Shown: positions 8,744 through 17,605, numbered from the stretch's first letter. The stretch is 64,000 bases of DNA from Micromonospora sp. CB01531 (GCF_001905095.1 NZ_LWLS01000112.1:1-64000); one strand, 5' to 3'. The notes: generated by a model not told the origin, from the letters alone. Program-made: numbers and translations.

Positions 8744-10318
8744 TCAGTCCTCGACGGTCGGGCCGAGCAGCCGGATCTCCTCGATGTCCAGGGCCGCCTG
8801 CACCTCGCGCAGCACGGCGTCGTCGATCTGGTTGGTCCGCCGCAGCCGGGTGAGCTCCTGCCGCTTGCGGTCGAGGACGCCCAGCCGCAGCCGCCGGGCG
8901 AGTTCCCGCTCTTCCTCGGCCTGCTCGTCCCCCGGGCACCGGATGTCGTCGAGGTGCTCCTGGTAGTCGGAGCGGAGCCGTTCGACGGCGTCCGGCGCTG
9001 CGCCCACGTCGGCGGCCACCTGGGGCAGGGCGTCGAGGGCGGCCTCGGTGGCCCGGATGCGCGCCCAGCGGACCTCGTCCTCCCGTTCCTGGTCGCCGCT
9101 GAGGCCGGCCCAGTTCACCACGGCCGGCAGCGTGGTGCCCTGGACCAGCATGGTCAGCACGATGACCGTGACGGTCACGAAGATGATCAGGTCGCGTTCG
9201 TGGACTGGCGTGCCGGCGCTGGTGGCGACCGGCACGGCGAGGGCTGCGGCCAGCGAGACCGCGCCCCGGAACCCGGCCCAGCCGGCCGCGGTGCGGACCC
9301 GCCAGTCGAACCCGCGGCCGCGCCGGGACTCACGCCGGTCGAGGTTCTGCAGCGTGGACACGCCCAGGTGCACCCAGGCCATCCGGGTCACCACGACGAC
9401 GACGGTCACCACCACCGCGATGCCCAGCGACTGCGTCGGCGAGTGGCTGGTGATGCCGCGTAGGGATCGCGGGACCTGCATGCCGAGCAGCACGAAGAGG
9501 CTGCCGTTGACCATGAAGGTGGACAGGTCCCAGAACGCGAACGCGGTGATCCGCGAGCGGGCCCGGATGATCCGGGGCGCGGCCCAGGAGATGAGCAGCC
9601 CGGCGACCACCACCGCGAGGACGCCGCTGGCGTGCACGACGTCCGCGAGCAGGAACGCCACGAACGGGGTGAGGATGCTGATCCCGCCCTCGCGCAGCGG
9701 GTCGTCGACGTGGCTACGGATCAGGACGGCGGCCCCGCCGACCAGCAGGCCGGCGGCGATTCCGGCGGCGGCCGAGCCGACGAACCGCCCGAGCAGTCCG
9801 GCTGCCCCGGGGAGTGCTCCCCCGGCGATCACCCCGACCGCGACGGCGAAGATCACCAGCGCCGTTCCGTCGTTGATCAGGCTTTCCGCGCGCAGGGTGG
9901 TGAGGATGCCGCGCGGCATCCGTTTGGCCAGGCCGGCGACGGCGGCGGCGTCAGTCGGCGCGAGCACCGCGCCGAGCACCCAGGCCGCCGGCGAATCGAC
10001 GCCGAGGGCCTTGGCGGCGTACGCGACCGCGACCGTCGTCAGGAGCACCAGCGCCACGGCCAGCAGGGCGATCACCGCGAGGTTGGCCCGGACCTCGCGG
10101 ATGCTGATCACGAGGCTCTCCCGGTAGAGGATCGCCGGGAGGAAGAGCACCAGCACCACCTCGGGTGGGAGCACCACGTGCGAGAACGGTGGGAGCAGCC
10201 CGAGCAGCGCGCCCATGCCGATCAGCAGGACCGGGGGCGCGACACTGTAGCGGCCGCCGATCGTGGTGCCGATCAGCACCGTCGCGCCCAGCACCGCGAT
10301 CAGCACGAGCGGTTCCAC
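8744..10318 (-). CDS. Na+/H+ antiporter, CPA1 family
   Basis: A 524-residue membrane protein with about 12 hydrophobic segments and a C-terminal cytoplasmic helical tail (from about 405). The ion-binding signature LAPTDAAAVAGLAKRM lies near residues 124-139 and AESLINDGTALVIF near 150-163; the paired acidic residues expected in CPA1 exchangers are present. It exports Na+ in exchange for protons and helps hold cytoplasmic pH. The start is GTG 10318. It stands alone between the ABM gene and the Sua5-type gene. Confidence 0.9.
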   Translation of the reverse strand: MEPLVLIAVLGATVLIGTTIGGRYSVAPPVLLIGMGALLGLLPPFSHVVLPPEVVLVLFLPAILYRESLVISIREVRANLAVIALLAVALVLLTTVAVAYAAKALGVDSPAAWVLGAVLAPTDAAAVAGLAKRMPRGILTTLRAESLINDGTALVIFAVAVGVIAGGALPGAAGLLGRFVGSAAAGIAAGLLVGGAAVLIRSHVDDPLREGGISILTPFVAFLLADVVHASGVLAVVVAGLLISWAAPRIIRARSRITAFAFWDLSTFMVNGSLFVLLGMQVPRSLRGITSHSPTQSLGIAVVVTVVVVVTRMAWVHLGVSTLQNLDRRESRRGRGFDWRVRTAAGWAGFRGAVSLAAALAVPVATSAGTPVHERDLIIFVTVTVIVLTMLVQGTTLPAVVNWAGLSGDQEREDEVRWARIRATEAALDALPQVAADVGAAPDAVERLRSDYQEHLDDIRCPGDEQAEEERELARRLRLGVLDRKRQELTRLRRTNQIDDAVLREVQAALDIEEIRLLGPTVED

Positions 10319-10442
10319 GTCGTACCCCCGTCACCCGATCGGCGTGGTGCGGCGGCGGGCGGATCGCGGGCACGCCGCTGCCCCAACATGGTGGTACGGC
10401 CGACCGAGGACGTGCGGACAAACCGGCTAATTTGGGCGGCGG

Positions 10443-11063
10443 CTACTCGAAGCGCGAGGGATCCCCGGCGCCGTGGCGCAGGATCTCCGGTTCGGGCCCG
10501 GACAGGTCGACCACGGTGGTCGGCTCGGTCCCGCACTCCCCCGCGTCGACGACGGCGTCGAGCTGGTGGTCGAGCCGTTCCTTGATCTCCCAGCCCTGGG
10601 TCAGCGGCTCGTCCTCGTCGGGCAGCAGCAGCGTGCTGGACAGCAGCGGCTCGCCCAGTTCGGCCAGCAGCGCCTGGGTGACCGTGTGCTTCGGTACGCG
10701 TACCCCGACGGTGCGCTTGCGCGGTTCCTGGAGCCGGCGCGGCACCTCGTGGGTGGCCGGCAGGATGAACGTGTAGCTGCCCGGGATGGCGGCCTTCACC
10801 AGGCGGAAGACCGAGTTGCTGACCTTGACGAACTGGCCGAGCTGCGCGAAGTCGCGGCAGACCAGGGTGAAGTGGTGCCGGTCGTCGAGCCGGCGGATCT
10901 CCCGGATCCGGTCCAGGCCGCCACGGTTGCCGATCCGGCAGCCGAAGGCGTAGCAGGAGTCGGTGGGGTAGGCGATCAGCCCGTCGTCCCGGATCACGTC
11001 GACCACCTGCCGCAGGGTCCGCGGCTGCGGATTGTCCGGGTGCAGGTCGTAATACCTCGCCAC
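10443..11063 (-). CDS. L-threonylcarbamoyladenylate synthase (Sua5/YciO/YrdC)
   Basis: A 206-residue Sua5/YciO/YrdC-fold enzyme that activates threonine, bicarbonate and ATP to threonylcarbamoyl-AMP, the first step of t6A37 tRNA modification. Core motifs include GLIAYPTDSCYAFGCRI near residues 28-44, then DDRHHFTLVCRDFAQL and the PGSYTFILPATHEVPRR segment typical of the YciO branch. It lacks the extra C-terminal Sua5 domain. The frame is open upstream to 11435; GTG 11063 gives the family-like start ARYYDLHPDNP. A YciO-type protein might not be the housekeeping enzyme, so the exact role is less sure than the fold. Confidence 0.85.
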   Translation of the reverse strand: MARYYDLHPDNPQPRTLRQVVDVIRDDGLIAYPTDSCYAFGCRIGNRGGLDRIREIRRLDDRHHFTLVCRDFAQLGQFVKVSNSVFRLVKAAIPGSYTFILPATHEVPRRLQEPRKRTVGVRVPKHTVTQALLAELGEPLLSSTLLLPDEDEPLTQGWEIKERLDHQLDAVVDAGECGTEPTTVVDLSGPEPEILRHGAGDPSRFE

Positions 11064-11191
11064 GGCACCCAGCCTATGCCTCGCCGCGCGGACCCGCCCG
11101 GGGTGGGGCGCGGCACAAATTTGCAGCTCGCAGGTTTGGCGGAGGATCGGACCGGAAAGGATGAGGCCCGCTCGAAGAGGGGGACCCGACC

Positions 11192-11545
11192 ATGTCCGAT
11201 GCCAGCACAGACCGCGACGACCGTCCGGCCGAGGTGACCGACCCGCTGCTGTGGCGGCTCGCCGCCGCGGTGGCCGACACCCACCAGCCGGACGAGCACG
11301 GCGCCTGCGACAACGGCAGCTGCTTCGGCGCGGCCTGGCCCTGCGCCCCGTGGCACAGCGCGCAGGTGGGTCTGCGGGCGGCGCAGGCCGCACCTCGTAC
11401 CGGCACGGCCGAGCCGGCCGCCCACGAGGACGCACCGGAGACGCCGGCTGGACGGTCCGCCGTGGCAGCCGCAGCCCGACCAGTTGCCGTTGGCGGTCAC
11501 GTCCGCGGCCTGACCCGGCGCACCCGGGATGCTCAATCCGGTTGA
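11192..11545 (+). CDS. Small hypothetical protein with Cys pair
   Basis: A 117-residue protein starting at an ATG with a GAGGGGG site. The first 60 residues (LLWRLAAAVADTHQPDEHG, then ACDNGSCFGAAWPCAP) look like a conserved actinomycete protein of unknown function with three Cys residues that could bind a metal. The C-terminal half is Ala/Pro-rich and low in information. It converges on the hydrolase gene, with its stop only one base away. I cannot assign a function. Confidence 0.5.
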   Translation: MSDASTDRDDRPAEVTDPLLWRLAAAVADTHQPDEHGACDNGSCFGAAWPCAPWHSAQVGLRAAQAAPRTGTAEPAAHEDAPETPAGRSAVAAAARPVAVGGHVRGLTRRTRDAQSG

Positions 11546-12082
11546 TCAGCCTGGCCAGCTGATCGCGTCGAGGAACTCTTCCACGGCGACCACGACTCGG
11601 CTGAGCACCGCGATGGATTCCGTGAGCGGGCCGGGTACGTACATCCCGTGATCCGCTCCTTCCACCTCCAGCACGTGGGGTGACAGCCGGCGGGCGAGGT
11701 CACCGTCCCACACCTTGTCGGCGGTGCCACCCACGAGAAGGAACGGTGCGGTCGCACGGTTCAACGCGTCAGCCACCCACGGCAGGGCGAGCAAGGGCGT
11801 GAGCCACACGGCCGGCAGGGATCTCTCGGCGGCAATCGCTGCCGCATTCGTGCCGAGCGACTTGGCCAACAGCAGGGGGCGACCGCCGACCTTGTCGATC
11901 AGCGGAGCGACCTCGCCGCTGACCCACCCCTCGATTGCTGGCTCGTCTGGCCTCGGAAACTCCTGGGACCACGAGTATCGGTGCACCGCTGCGCCCCGCT
12001 GCTCCGCCACATCGCCGGCATACATGAGCAGGGGCGCACCCGGCCCGAACATACCGCCGGGAATCACGACAGCGTCAGCCAT
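11546..12082 (-). CDS. Small alpha/beta hydrolase
   Basis: A 178-residue compact alpha/beta-hydrolase. It starts ADAVVIPGGMFGPGAPLL and has the nucleophile elbow region LLLAKSLGTNAAA (Ser in KSLGT), the acid region FLLVGGTADKVWD and a C-terminal histidine in VEGADHGMYVPGP. The set of Ser, Asp and His looks complete, and the fold lacks a large cap. ATG 12082 matches the first strand; the frame is open to 12196, with another ATG at 12148. It is transcribed divergently from the GntR regulator. The substrate is unknown. Confidence 0.7.
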   Translation of the reverse strand: MADAVVIPGGMFGPGAPLLMYAGDVAEQRGAAVHRYSWSQEFPRPDEPAIEGWVSGEVAPLIDKVGGRPLLLAKSLGTNAAAIAAERSLPAVWLTPLLALPWVADALNRATAPFLLVGGTADKVWDGDLARRLSPHVLEVEGADHGMYVPGPLTESIAVLSRVVVAVEEFLDAISWPG

Positions 12083-12278
12083 GCGGACGACCTTACCCAG
12101 ACCCGTGATGGGGAGGAGGTCAGCGACCTCGGGCTCGCTCCTGGTCATTGACTGGTAACCGTGACCGCGAGTTGTGTCAATGTATTGTCCTGACATCCGC
12201 CGGCTTCACCGGGTGACCGCTTCGGTACAGTGGCGCCCATCCCCGGACCCCTGGACAGCCGTGACGAGGAGGTCCCCC

Positions 12279-13016
12279 GTGACCAGCCCCGAAATCGTCG
12301 TCGACCGGAGCAGCCCGATCCCGCTCTACTTCCAGGTCGCCGAGCAGTTCGCCGCCGCGATCCAGCGTGGTGACCTGGCACCGGGCGACCGGCTGGACAG
12401 CGAGCTGCAGCTCGCCGACCGGCTGGGACTGTCCCGGCCCACCGTCCGGCAGGCCATCCAGCACCTGGTGGACAAGGGGTTGATCGTGCGCCGGCGGGGC
12501 GTGGGCACCCAGGTCGTCCGGGGCGAGGTCCGCCGGGCGGTGGAGCTGACCAGCCTGCACGACGACCTCGCCCGGGCCGGGCGGCAACCGTCCACGTCGG
12601 TGTTGGAACTGGCAACTGTGGGCTGCCCGGCCAAGGTGGCGGCGGCGCTCGAGGTGGACGCCGACAGCCCGGTGCAGCACCTGCGCCGGCTCCGCTTCGC
12701 CGACGGGGAACCCCTGGCGGTGATGGAGAACTGGCTTCCGATCGACCCGATCCGGCTAACCCTGGACGTCCTGCAGGCCCGTGGCCTGTACGCCATCCTG
12801 CGCGCGGCCGGGGTCCGGATCCGCAGTGCCCAGCAGCGGATCGGGGCCCGGGCGGCGACCGCCGCGGAGGCGCAGATGATCGGCGAGCGGCGCGGCGCAC
12901 CGCTGCTGACCATGACCCGCACCGCGTACGACGACCAGGGCCGGCACGTCGAGTACGGCGAGCACCTCTACCGGGCCTCCCGGTACGCGCTGGAGGTGAC
13001 CGTCGCCGAGCGGTGA
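12279..13016 (+). CDS. GntR/HutC family (UTRA) transcriptional regulator
   Basis: A 245-residue repressor. The winged helix (DRLGLSRPTVRQAIQHLVDK) occupies residues ~15-75 and a UTRA ligand domain follows from ~95 to the end (QHLRRLRFADGEPLAVMENW, then YGEHLYRASRYALEV). UTRA regulators sense small sugars or their phosphates. GTG 12279 has a GAGGAGG site six bases upstream. It lies immediately upstream of the sugar ABC importer and catabolic genes on the same strand, so it very likely controls that operon and releases it when the imported glycan-derived sugar accumulates. Confidence 0.9.
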   Translation: MTSPEIVVDRSSPIPLYFQVAEQFAAAIQRGDLAPGDRLDSELQLADRLGLSRPTVRQAIQHLVDKGLIVRRRGVGTQVVRGEVRRAVELTSLHDDLARAGRQPSTSVLELATVGCPAKVAAALEVDADSPVQHLRRLRFADGEPLAVMENWLPIDPIRLTLDVLQARGLYAILRAAGVRIRSAQQRIGARAATAAEAQMIGERRGAPLLTMTRTAYDDQGRHVEYGEHLYRASRYALEVTVAER

Positions 13017-13065
13017 ACCCCAGGTTTCTCGCCCATTTCGGTGACAGGTATTTACGTCGTCAGGC

Positions 13066-13075
13066 TGTCATGACA
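13066..13075. promoter_or_regulatory. Palindrome in front of the sugar operon
   Basis: TGTCATGACA is a perfect 10-base palindrome 92 bases upstream of the binding-protein gene. TGTCA and TGACA half-sites also occur 11 bases apart at 12175-12195, in front of the regulator gene. Both could be sites for the adjacent GntR/UTRA protein; this is inferred only from position and shared half-sites. Confidence 0.35.
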
Positions 13076-13167
13076 TTGTGGCCGACAAGCACCGCCGGCA
13101 TGGACCTGCGGCCGGCGGGGCGACCCGCGAGTCTCTTCGAAGTCACTTCTTGCGAAGGGAACAGCCC

Positions 13168-14565
13168 ATGTCAGTCACGCCGAGACGCGTCCCGGCCGTG
13201 CTCGCCACGCTCACCGCGATCACCCTCGCCGCCACGGCCTGCGGTGGCGGCTCGGAGCCCGCCGGCAAGGACGCCAAGAACATCACCCTCACCATCGCCG
13301 CCAACGCCATCGCCGGCGGCAAGAACGCCACCGGTGCGGAGTGGATCGAGAAGTGGGTCATCCCCCGGTTCATCGAGGCCCAGAAGGCCAAGGGCGTCAC
13401 CGCCAAGGTGTCGTTCGTGCCCAGCGGCGTCGATGACGAGCAGTACAAGACCAAACTGGCCCTGGACCTGCGGTCCAAGGGCGGTGCCGACGTCATCTCG
13501 GTCGACGGCATCTGGGTCGGCGAGTTCGTGCAGGCCGGCTACCTGAAGCCGCTGTCCGAGGTGGCCGGTGGCCAGGCCGACTCGTGGGACGGCTGGTCGC
13601 AGATCCCGGAGAGCGTGCAGGGCCTGGGCACGTTCGAGGACAAGCGCTACGGCATTCCACAGGGCACCGACGGCCGGGTGCTCTACTTCAACAAGAAGCT
13701 GTTCGCCCAGGCCGGCCTGCCCGCCGACTGGCAGCCGAAGAGCTGGCAGGAGATCCTGGACGCCGGCACGAAGCTCAAGGCGCTGCCCGGGGTGACCCCG
13801 ATCCAGATCAACGCCGGCACGGCGATGGGCGAGGCGACCACCATGCAGGGCGCGCTGCCGCTGCTGGTCGGTGCCGGCGGGGAGATCTGGAAGGACGGCA
13901 AGTGGGCCGGCGCCAACCAGCCGGTCAAGGACGTGCTCGACTTCTACACCAAGGTCTACGGTGGCGGCCTCGGCGACCCGAAGCTCCAGCAGGAGGCCAA
14001 GGGGCGGGACAAGTCCTTCGAGGAGTTCGCCGCCGGAAAGATCGGCATCCTGGGCGAGGGCGACTACTTCTGGCGCAGCGTCATCAACCCGAAGGACGGC
14101 ACCGCGAAGATGCCCGACCGGGACAGCACCGTCGGGTACGCGATGATCCCGGCGAAGCAGCCCGGCGCGGGCATCCGGGGGCAGGACTTCGTCAGCATGT
14201 CCGGTGGCGGCGTCGACGTGCTCAACCCGAACTCGAAGTACCCGTCGCAGGCGTTCGAGCTGCTGGCGTTCATGCACTCGGCGGAGGCCACCAAGGCTCA
14301 GCTCGCCGGCGCGGCGCGGATCACCTCCCGGGCCGACGTCAACAAGGAGGTGCTGGCCGGCGACCCGATGCTCAACTTCGTCGCCGAGAAGGTGCTGCCG
14401 TTGACCGCGTACCGGCCGCCGCTGGCGGTCTACCCGCAGGTGTCGGTGGCGCTGCAGGAGGCGACCGCGGCCGCGGCGTCGGGCAAGAGTGCCGACGAGG
14501 CGGCCTCGGCGTACCAGAAGAAGGTCGAGGGGATCGTCGGTGGTCCGGGTAACGTCTCGTCCTGA
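13168..14565 (+). CDS. Sugar ABC transporter substrate-binding lipoprotein
   Basis: A 465-residue extracellular solute-binding protein of family 1. The signal peptide ends in LAATACGGG, giving a lipobox Cys near residue 25. The mature part has the usual two-lobe pattern (GGADVISVDGIWVGEFVQAG, PQGTDGRVLYFNKKLF, GILGEGDYFWRS). It captures an oligosaccharide or glycoside outside the membrane for the two permeases. Start at ATG 13168 after a GAAGGGA site; the longer open frame upstream lacks a signal. Its 3' end overlaps the first permease. The GH38 mannosidase in the same operon suggests a mannose-containing ligand, but this is inference. Confidence 0.92.
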   Translation: MSVTPRRVPAVLATLTAITLAATACGGGSEPAGKDAKNITLTIAANAIAGGKNATGAEWIEKWVIPRFIEAQKAKGVTAKVSFVPSGVDDEQYKTKLALDLRSKGGADVISVDGIWVGEFVQAGYLKPLSEVAGGQADSWDGWSQIPESVQGLGTFEDKRYGIPQGTDGRVLYFNKKLFAQAGLPADWQPKSWQEILDAGTKLKALPGVTPIQINAGTAMGEATTMQGALPLLVGAGGEIWKDGKWAGANQPVKDVLDFYTKVYGGGLGDPKLQQEAKGRDKSFEEFAAGKIGILGEGDYFWRSVINPKDGTAKMPDRDSTVGYAMIPAKQPGAGIRGQDFVSMSGGGVDVLNPNSKYPSQAFELLAFMHSAEATKAQLAGAARITSRADVNKEVLAGDPMLNFVAEKVLPLTAYRPPLAVYPQVSVALQEATAAAASGKSADEAASAYQKKVEGIVGGPGNVSS

Positions 14566-15484
14566 CGAGACGGTCGGGGGAGCGCGCCCGGCGACGGGCG
14601 CCTCCCCCGCCCCCGACGCCGCCGGGCTGGGCCGTGCCCGCGCCGCCGGGTTTCTTGTCCCGAGCATGGTGCTGATCCTGCTCTTCCTCGTGGTGCCGGC
14701 CGCCTGGACGATCTACCTCGGCGTCACCAACTACCGGCTCACCGGGTTGGCCGCGGCCCATCCGGAGGTCGTCGGTCTGGACAACTACACCAAGGCGCTG
14801 ACCGACGAGCGCTTCCGCACGTCGCTGCTGCTGACCTTGCAGTTCGTGCTCGGCTCGGCGGTGCTCGGTCAGGCCGGCCTCGGCTTCGCGATCGCCTTCG
14901 CGTTGCGCGACCGGCGCGGTCCACTGCGTCGGGTGGTCGAGGCGTTCATCCTGCTGTCCTGGATCCTGCCCAGCTCGGTCGTCGCGTTCCTCTGGATCGC
15001 CCTGCTCGACCGGGACGCCGGCACCCTCAACGCCCTGCTCGGTACACCCGGCATGGCCTGGTTGCTCGACCACCCGATGCTGTCGATCATCGTCTTCAAC
15101 ACCTGGCGCGGTACCGCGTTCTCGATGATGCTCTACGCCGCGGCGCTGGAGAACGTGCCCCGCTCGCACCTGGAGACCGCCCGGCTGGCCGGCGCGTCCA
15201 CCTGGCAGCAGCTGCGCGACGTGGTGTTCCCGCGTATCCGCGGCCACGTGCTGACCAACCTGCTGCTGATCAGCCTCTGGACGTTCAACGACTTCACCCC
15301 GTTCCTGATCACCGCCGGCGGGCCCGAGCAGCGCTCCGAGATCCTGGCGGTCTACGTCTACAAGGTGGCGCTTTCCGGCGGCGAGCTGGGCTTCGGCGCC
15401 GCGATCTCGTTCATCATGCTGCTGATCAACCTGGTCATCGCGCTGATCTACCTGCGCATGCTGGGGCGAAGGGAGCGGGCGTGA
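14540..15484 (+). CDS. Sugar ABC transporter permease (MalF-like)
   Basis: A 314-residue inner-membrane permease with six hydrophobic segments. The cytoplasmic EAA loop reads LETARLAGASTWQQLRDVVF near residues 213-232 and docks on the ATPase. GTG 14540 overlaps the end of the binding-protein gene, with a GAGGGG site before it; the frame is open from 14489. The stop codon TGA (15482-15484) overlaps the GTG of the first mini-ORF of the tandem repeat, so translation probably passes on by reinitiation. Confidence 0.9.
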   Translation: MVRVTSRPDETVGGARPATGASPAPDAAGLGRARAAGFLVPSMVLILLFLVVPAAWTIYLGVTNYRLTGLAAAHPEVVGLDNYTKALTDERFRTSLLLTLQFVLGSAVLGQAGLGFAIAFALRDRRGPLRRVVEAFILLSWILPSSVVAFLWIALLDRDAGTLNALLGTPGMAWLLDHPMLSIIVFNTWRGTAFSMMLYAAALENVPRSHLETARLAGASTWQQLRDVVFPRIRGHVLTNLLLISLWTFNDFTPFLITAGGPEQRSEILAVYVYKVALSGGELGFGAAISFIMLLINLVIALIYLRMLGRRERA

Positions 15485-15543
15485 GCGCGAGGAGTGAGCC
15501 GGTTCTGCGAGCCCCGCAGTCGCGAACGAAGGTGCTGCCATGA
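15481..15543 (+). CDS. 20-residue mini-ORF, repeat copy 1
   Basis: GTG-started ORF of 20 codons that begins inside the stop codon of permease 1 and ends in a TGA that overlaps the ATG of copy 2. The peptide is V-SARSEPVLRAPQSRTKVLP, polar and basic, with no known domain. Its probable role is to carry ribosomes across the repeat; whether the peptide itself acts is unknown. Confidence 0.4.
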   Translation: MSARSEPVLRAPQSRTKVLP

Positions 15544-15598
15544 GCGCGAGGAGTGAGCCGGTTCTGCGAGCCCCGCAGTCGCGAACGAAGGTGCTGCC
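15481..15598 (+). repeat. 59-bp tandem repeat, two copies, preserving translational coupling
   Basis: Two copies of a 59-base unit (15481-15539 and 15540-15598) differ only at the first base (G versus A). Each unit starts with a start codon (GTG, then ATG), encodes 20 residues, supplies GAAGGTG as a ribosome site near its end, and finishes so that its TGA overlaps the next start codon. The chain is permease-1 TGA/GTG, mini-ORF TGA/ATG, mini-ORF TGA/GTG of permease-2. A length of 3n-1 is exactly what keeps the stop/start overlaps in register. Confidence 0.85.
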
Positions 15599-15602
15599 GT
15601 GA
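15540..15602 (+). CDS. 20-residue mini-ORF, repeat copy 2
   Basis: ATG-started ORF with the same 20 residues as copy 1. Its TGA (15600-15602) overlaps the GTG start of permease 2 at 15599. The identical peptide in tandem argues for a recent duplication, or for selection on the coupling rather than on the peptide. Confidence 0.4.
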   Translation: MSARSEPVLRAPQSRTKVLP

Positions 15603-16468
15603 GCGCGGACCTGGCGAAAGAGGCCCGAACGGACCTCGCGGCGCGGGCGGCGGTGCGGCACCTGCTGGCCCGCGTCGGGCGCTACGTCTTCCTCTGCCTC
15701 GTGCTCGCCTTCTTCGCCCTGCCGCTGCTCTGGCTGGCCACCGCCCCGTTCGACGACACCCCGACCATCGGCACCTCGCTGCCGCGGTTCACCCTCGACA
15801 ACTTCCGCACCCTGCTGGACAACCCGTACGCGCTGACCTCGCTGGTCAACTCGGTGTGGCTGGCCGGCGGCACCGCCGTGCTGGTGGTGGTGTTCGCCGC
15901 GCTGGCCGCGTACGCGCTGAGCCGGGTCCGGGTGCCGGGGCGCGACGCGCTGCTCTACGGCCTGCTGCTGCTGTCGTCCATCGTGACCGGCACGGCCACC
16001 ATGGTGCCGCTGTTCGAGCTGGCGTTCCGGCTCAACCTGATCGACTCCCGGCTCGGGGTGATCCTGGTCCTCACCGGCGGCCTGCTGCCCGCGGCGATCT
16101 TCATCCTCAAGGACTTCATGGACGCCACGCCGACGTCGTACGAGGAGTCGGCGCGGGTCTTCGGCGCCAGCGCCCTGCAGATCATGCGGCACATCGTGGT
16201 GCCGGTCGTCCGCCCCGGGCTGGCCACCGTCGGCGTGTGGGCGGTGGCGAACGTGTGGGGCAACTTCCTCGTGCCGTTCCTGCTGCTGCGCGGCCCGGAC
16301 AAGGCCCCCGCCGCAGTGATCATGTACACCCTCTACACCGAGGGCGGGCAGGCCGACCTGCGGCTGCTCTCCACCTTCTCGCTGCTCTACTCGCTGCCGG
16401 TGGCGCTGATGTTCGTCTTCGTGAGCAGCAGGTACGGGTTCCGCTTCCACGGAGGGATCAAGCGCTGA
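15599..16468 (+). CDS. Sugar ABC transporter permease (MalG-like)
   Basis: A 289-residue permease with six hydrophobic segments and the EAA loop SYEESARVFGASALQIMRHI near residues 180-199, which contacts the ATPase. It pairs with the first permease. GTG 15599 lies in the stop codon of the second mini-ORF; its first residues (SAD) echo the start of the repeat unit, so a third, partial copy of the repeat seems to supply the start codon. The stop overlaps the ATPase start (TGATG). Confidence 0.9.
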   Translation: MSADLAKEARTDLAARAAVRHLLARVGRYVFLCLVLAFFALPLLWLATAPFDDTPTIGTSLPRFTLDNFRTLLDNPYALTSLVNSVWLAGGTAVLVVVFAALAAYALSRVRVPGRDALLYGLLLLSSIVTGTATMVPLFELAFRLNLIDSRLGVILVLTGGLLPAAIFILKDFMDATPTSYEESARVFGASALQIMRHIVVPVVRPGLATVGVWAVANVWGNFLVPFLLLRGPDKAPAAVIMYTLYTEGGQADLRLLSTFSLLYSLPVALMFVFVSSRYGFRFHGGIKR

Positions 16469-17604
16469 TGTCCGCCATCACCCTGCGCGAGCTGACCAAG
16501 GTCTACCCCAACGGGGTACGCGCCCTGGACGCCCTCGACCTGGAGATCGCCGACGGTGAGTTCTTCGCCCTGCTCGGCCCGTCCGGCTGCGGAAAGACCA
16601 CCCTGCTGCGCACCATCGCCGGCCTGGAGCTCGCCTCCGCCGGCAGCGTACGCATCGGCGACCGGGCGGTGACCAACCTGCCTCCGGGGCAGCGGGACGT
16701 GGCGATGGTCTTCCAGGACTACGCGCTCTTCCCACACATGACCGTGCGGGACAACATCGCGTACCCGCTGCGGATCAAGAAGGTCGGCCGGGCCGCCCGG
16801 CACGACAAGGCGGCGGGCACCGCCGAGGAACTGGGTCTGTCGGCGCTGCTCGACCGCCGGCCCGGGCAGCTCTCCGGCGGCCAGCAGCAGCGGGTCGCCC
16901 TCGCTCGGGCGATGGCCTGCCACCCGCAGGTGTTCCTGCTCGACGAGCCGCTGTCCAACCTGGACGCGCGGCTGCGGCTGGAGGCGCGGACGTTCCTCAA
17001 GCGGCTGCAACGGGAACTCGGCGTCACCACCGTTTTCGTCACCCACGACCAGGCCGAGGCCCTCGCCCTCGCGGACCGGATCGCGGTGATGGAAGGCGGC
17101 CGGATCCGGCAGGTCGGCACCCCGACCGAGGTGTTCCGCCGGCCGGCCAACACCTTCGTCGCCGGGTTCATCGGCTCCACCCCCATGAACCTGGTCCCGG
17201 CCCGGGTGCACGGCGACGAGCTGGCCGTCGCCGGGGTACGGCTGCCGGTGCCCGAGGACGTCCGCGGCCGGCTGACCGACGGCGAACAGGTGGTCTACGG
17301 GGTCCGCCCCGAATACCTCGACCACTCCCCCGAGCCCGTCCCCGACGCCCTCACCGGCCAGGTCGTGGTGGTGGAGAACCTGGGCAGCTTCTCCCTCGTG
17401 TCGCTGGACGTGCCGGCCGGGGACGACGGGGCGACCAGCGTGCAGGTCGTGGTGCCGGAGGGACGGGAACCGGCGCCCGGCGACACCGGCTGGGTGGTCC
17501 CGCGCCCCGGGCGCACCCTGGTCTACCGGGACGGCGAGCTGGTCACCGGCGCGGCGGCGCCACCGGTGCCGGCGCCGCGTACCGGCGTCGCGGCGGACGC
17601 CTGA
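16468..17604 (+). CDS. Sugar ABC transporter ATPase (UgpC/MsmK-like)
   Basis: A 378-residue ABC ATPase. Walker A GPSGCGKTTLLRTIAG is near residues 36-51, the Q-loop VFQDYALFPHMTV near 81-93, the signature LSGGQQQRVALARAM near 135-149, and Walker B VFLLDEPLSNLD near 154-165 with the switch His in THDQAEAL. A C-terminal TOBE/OB domain (VYGVRPEYLD) is present, as in MalK/UgpC. It powers the importer formed by the two permeases. Unlike most streptomycetes, which share one MsiK, this operon has its own ATPase. Confidence 0.92.
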   Translation: MSAITLRELTKVYPNGVRALDALDLEIADGEFFALLGPSGCGKTTLLRTIAGLELASAGSVRIGDRAVTNLPPGQRDVAMVFQDYALFPHMTVRDNIAYPLRIKKVGRAARHDKAAGTAEELGLSALLDRRPGQLSGGQQQRVALARAMACHPQVFLLDEPLSNLDARLRLEARTFLKRLQRELGVTTVFVTHDQAEALALADRIAVMEGGRIRQVGTPTEVFRRPANTFVAGFIGSTPMNLVPARVHGDELAVAGVRLPVPEDVRGRLTDGEQVVYGVRPEYLDHSPEPVPDALTGQVVVVENLGSFSLVSLDVPAGDDGATSVQVVVPEGREPAPGDTGWVVPRPGRTLVYRDGELVTGAAAPPVPAPRTGVAADA

Positions 17605-17605
17605 C

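Noticed and set aside
14372..16450. A 692-codon minus-strand open frame across the permease genes
   Set aside because: It is antisense to well-supported permease genes; its translation is Gln/Arg/Asp-rich with no domain. GC-rich DNA keeps such frames open.
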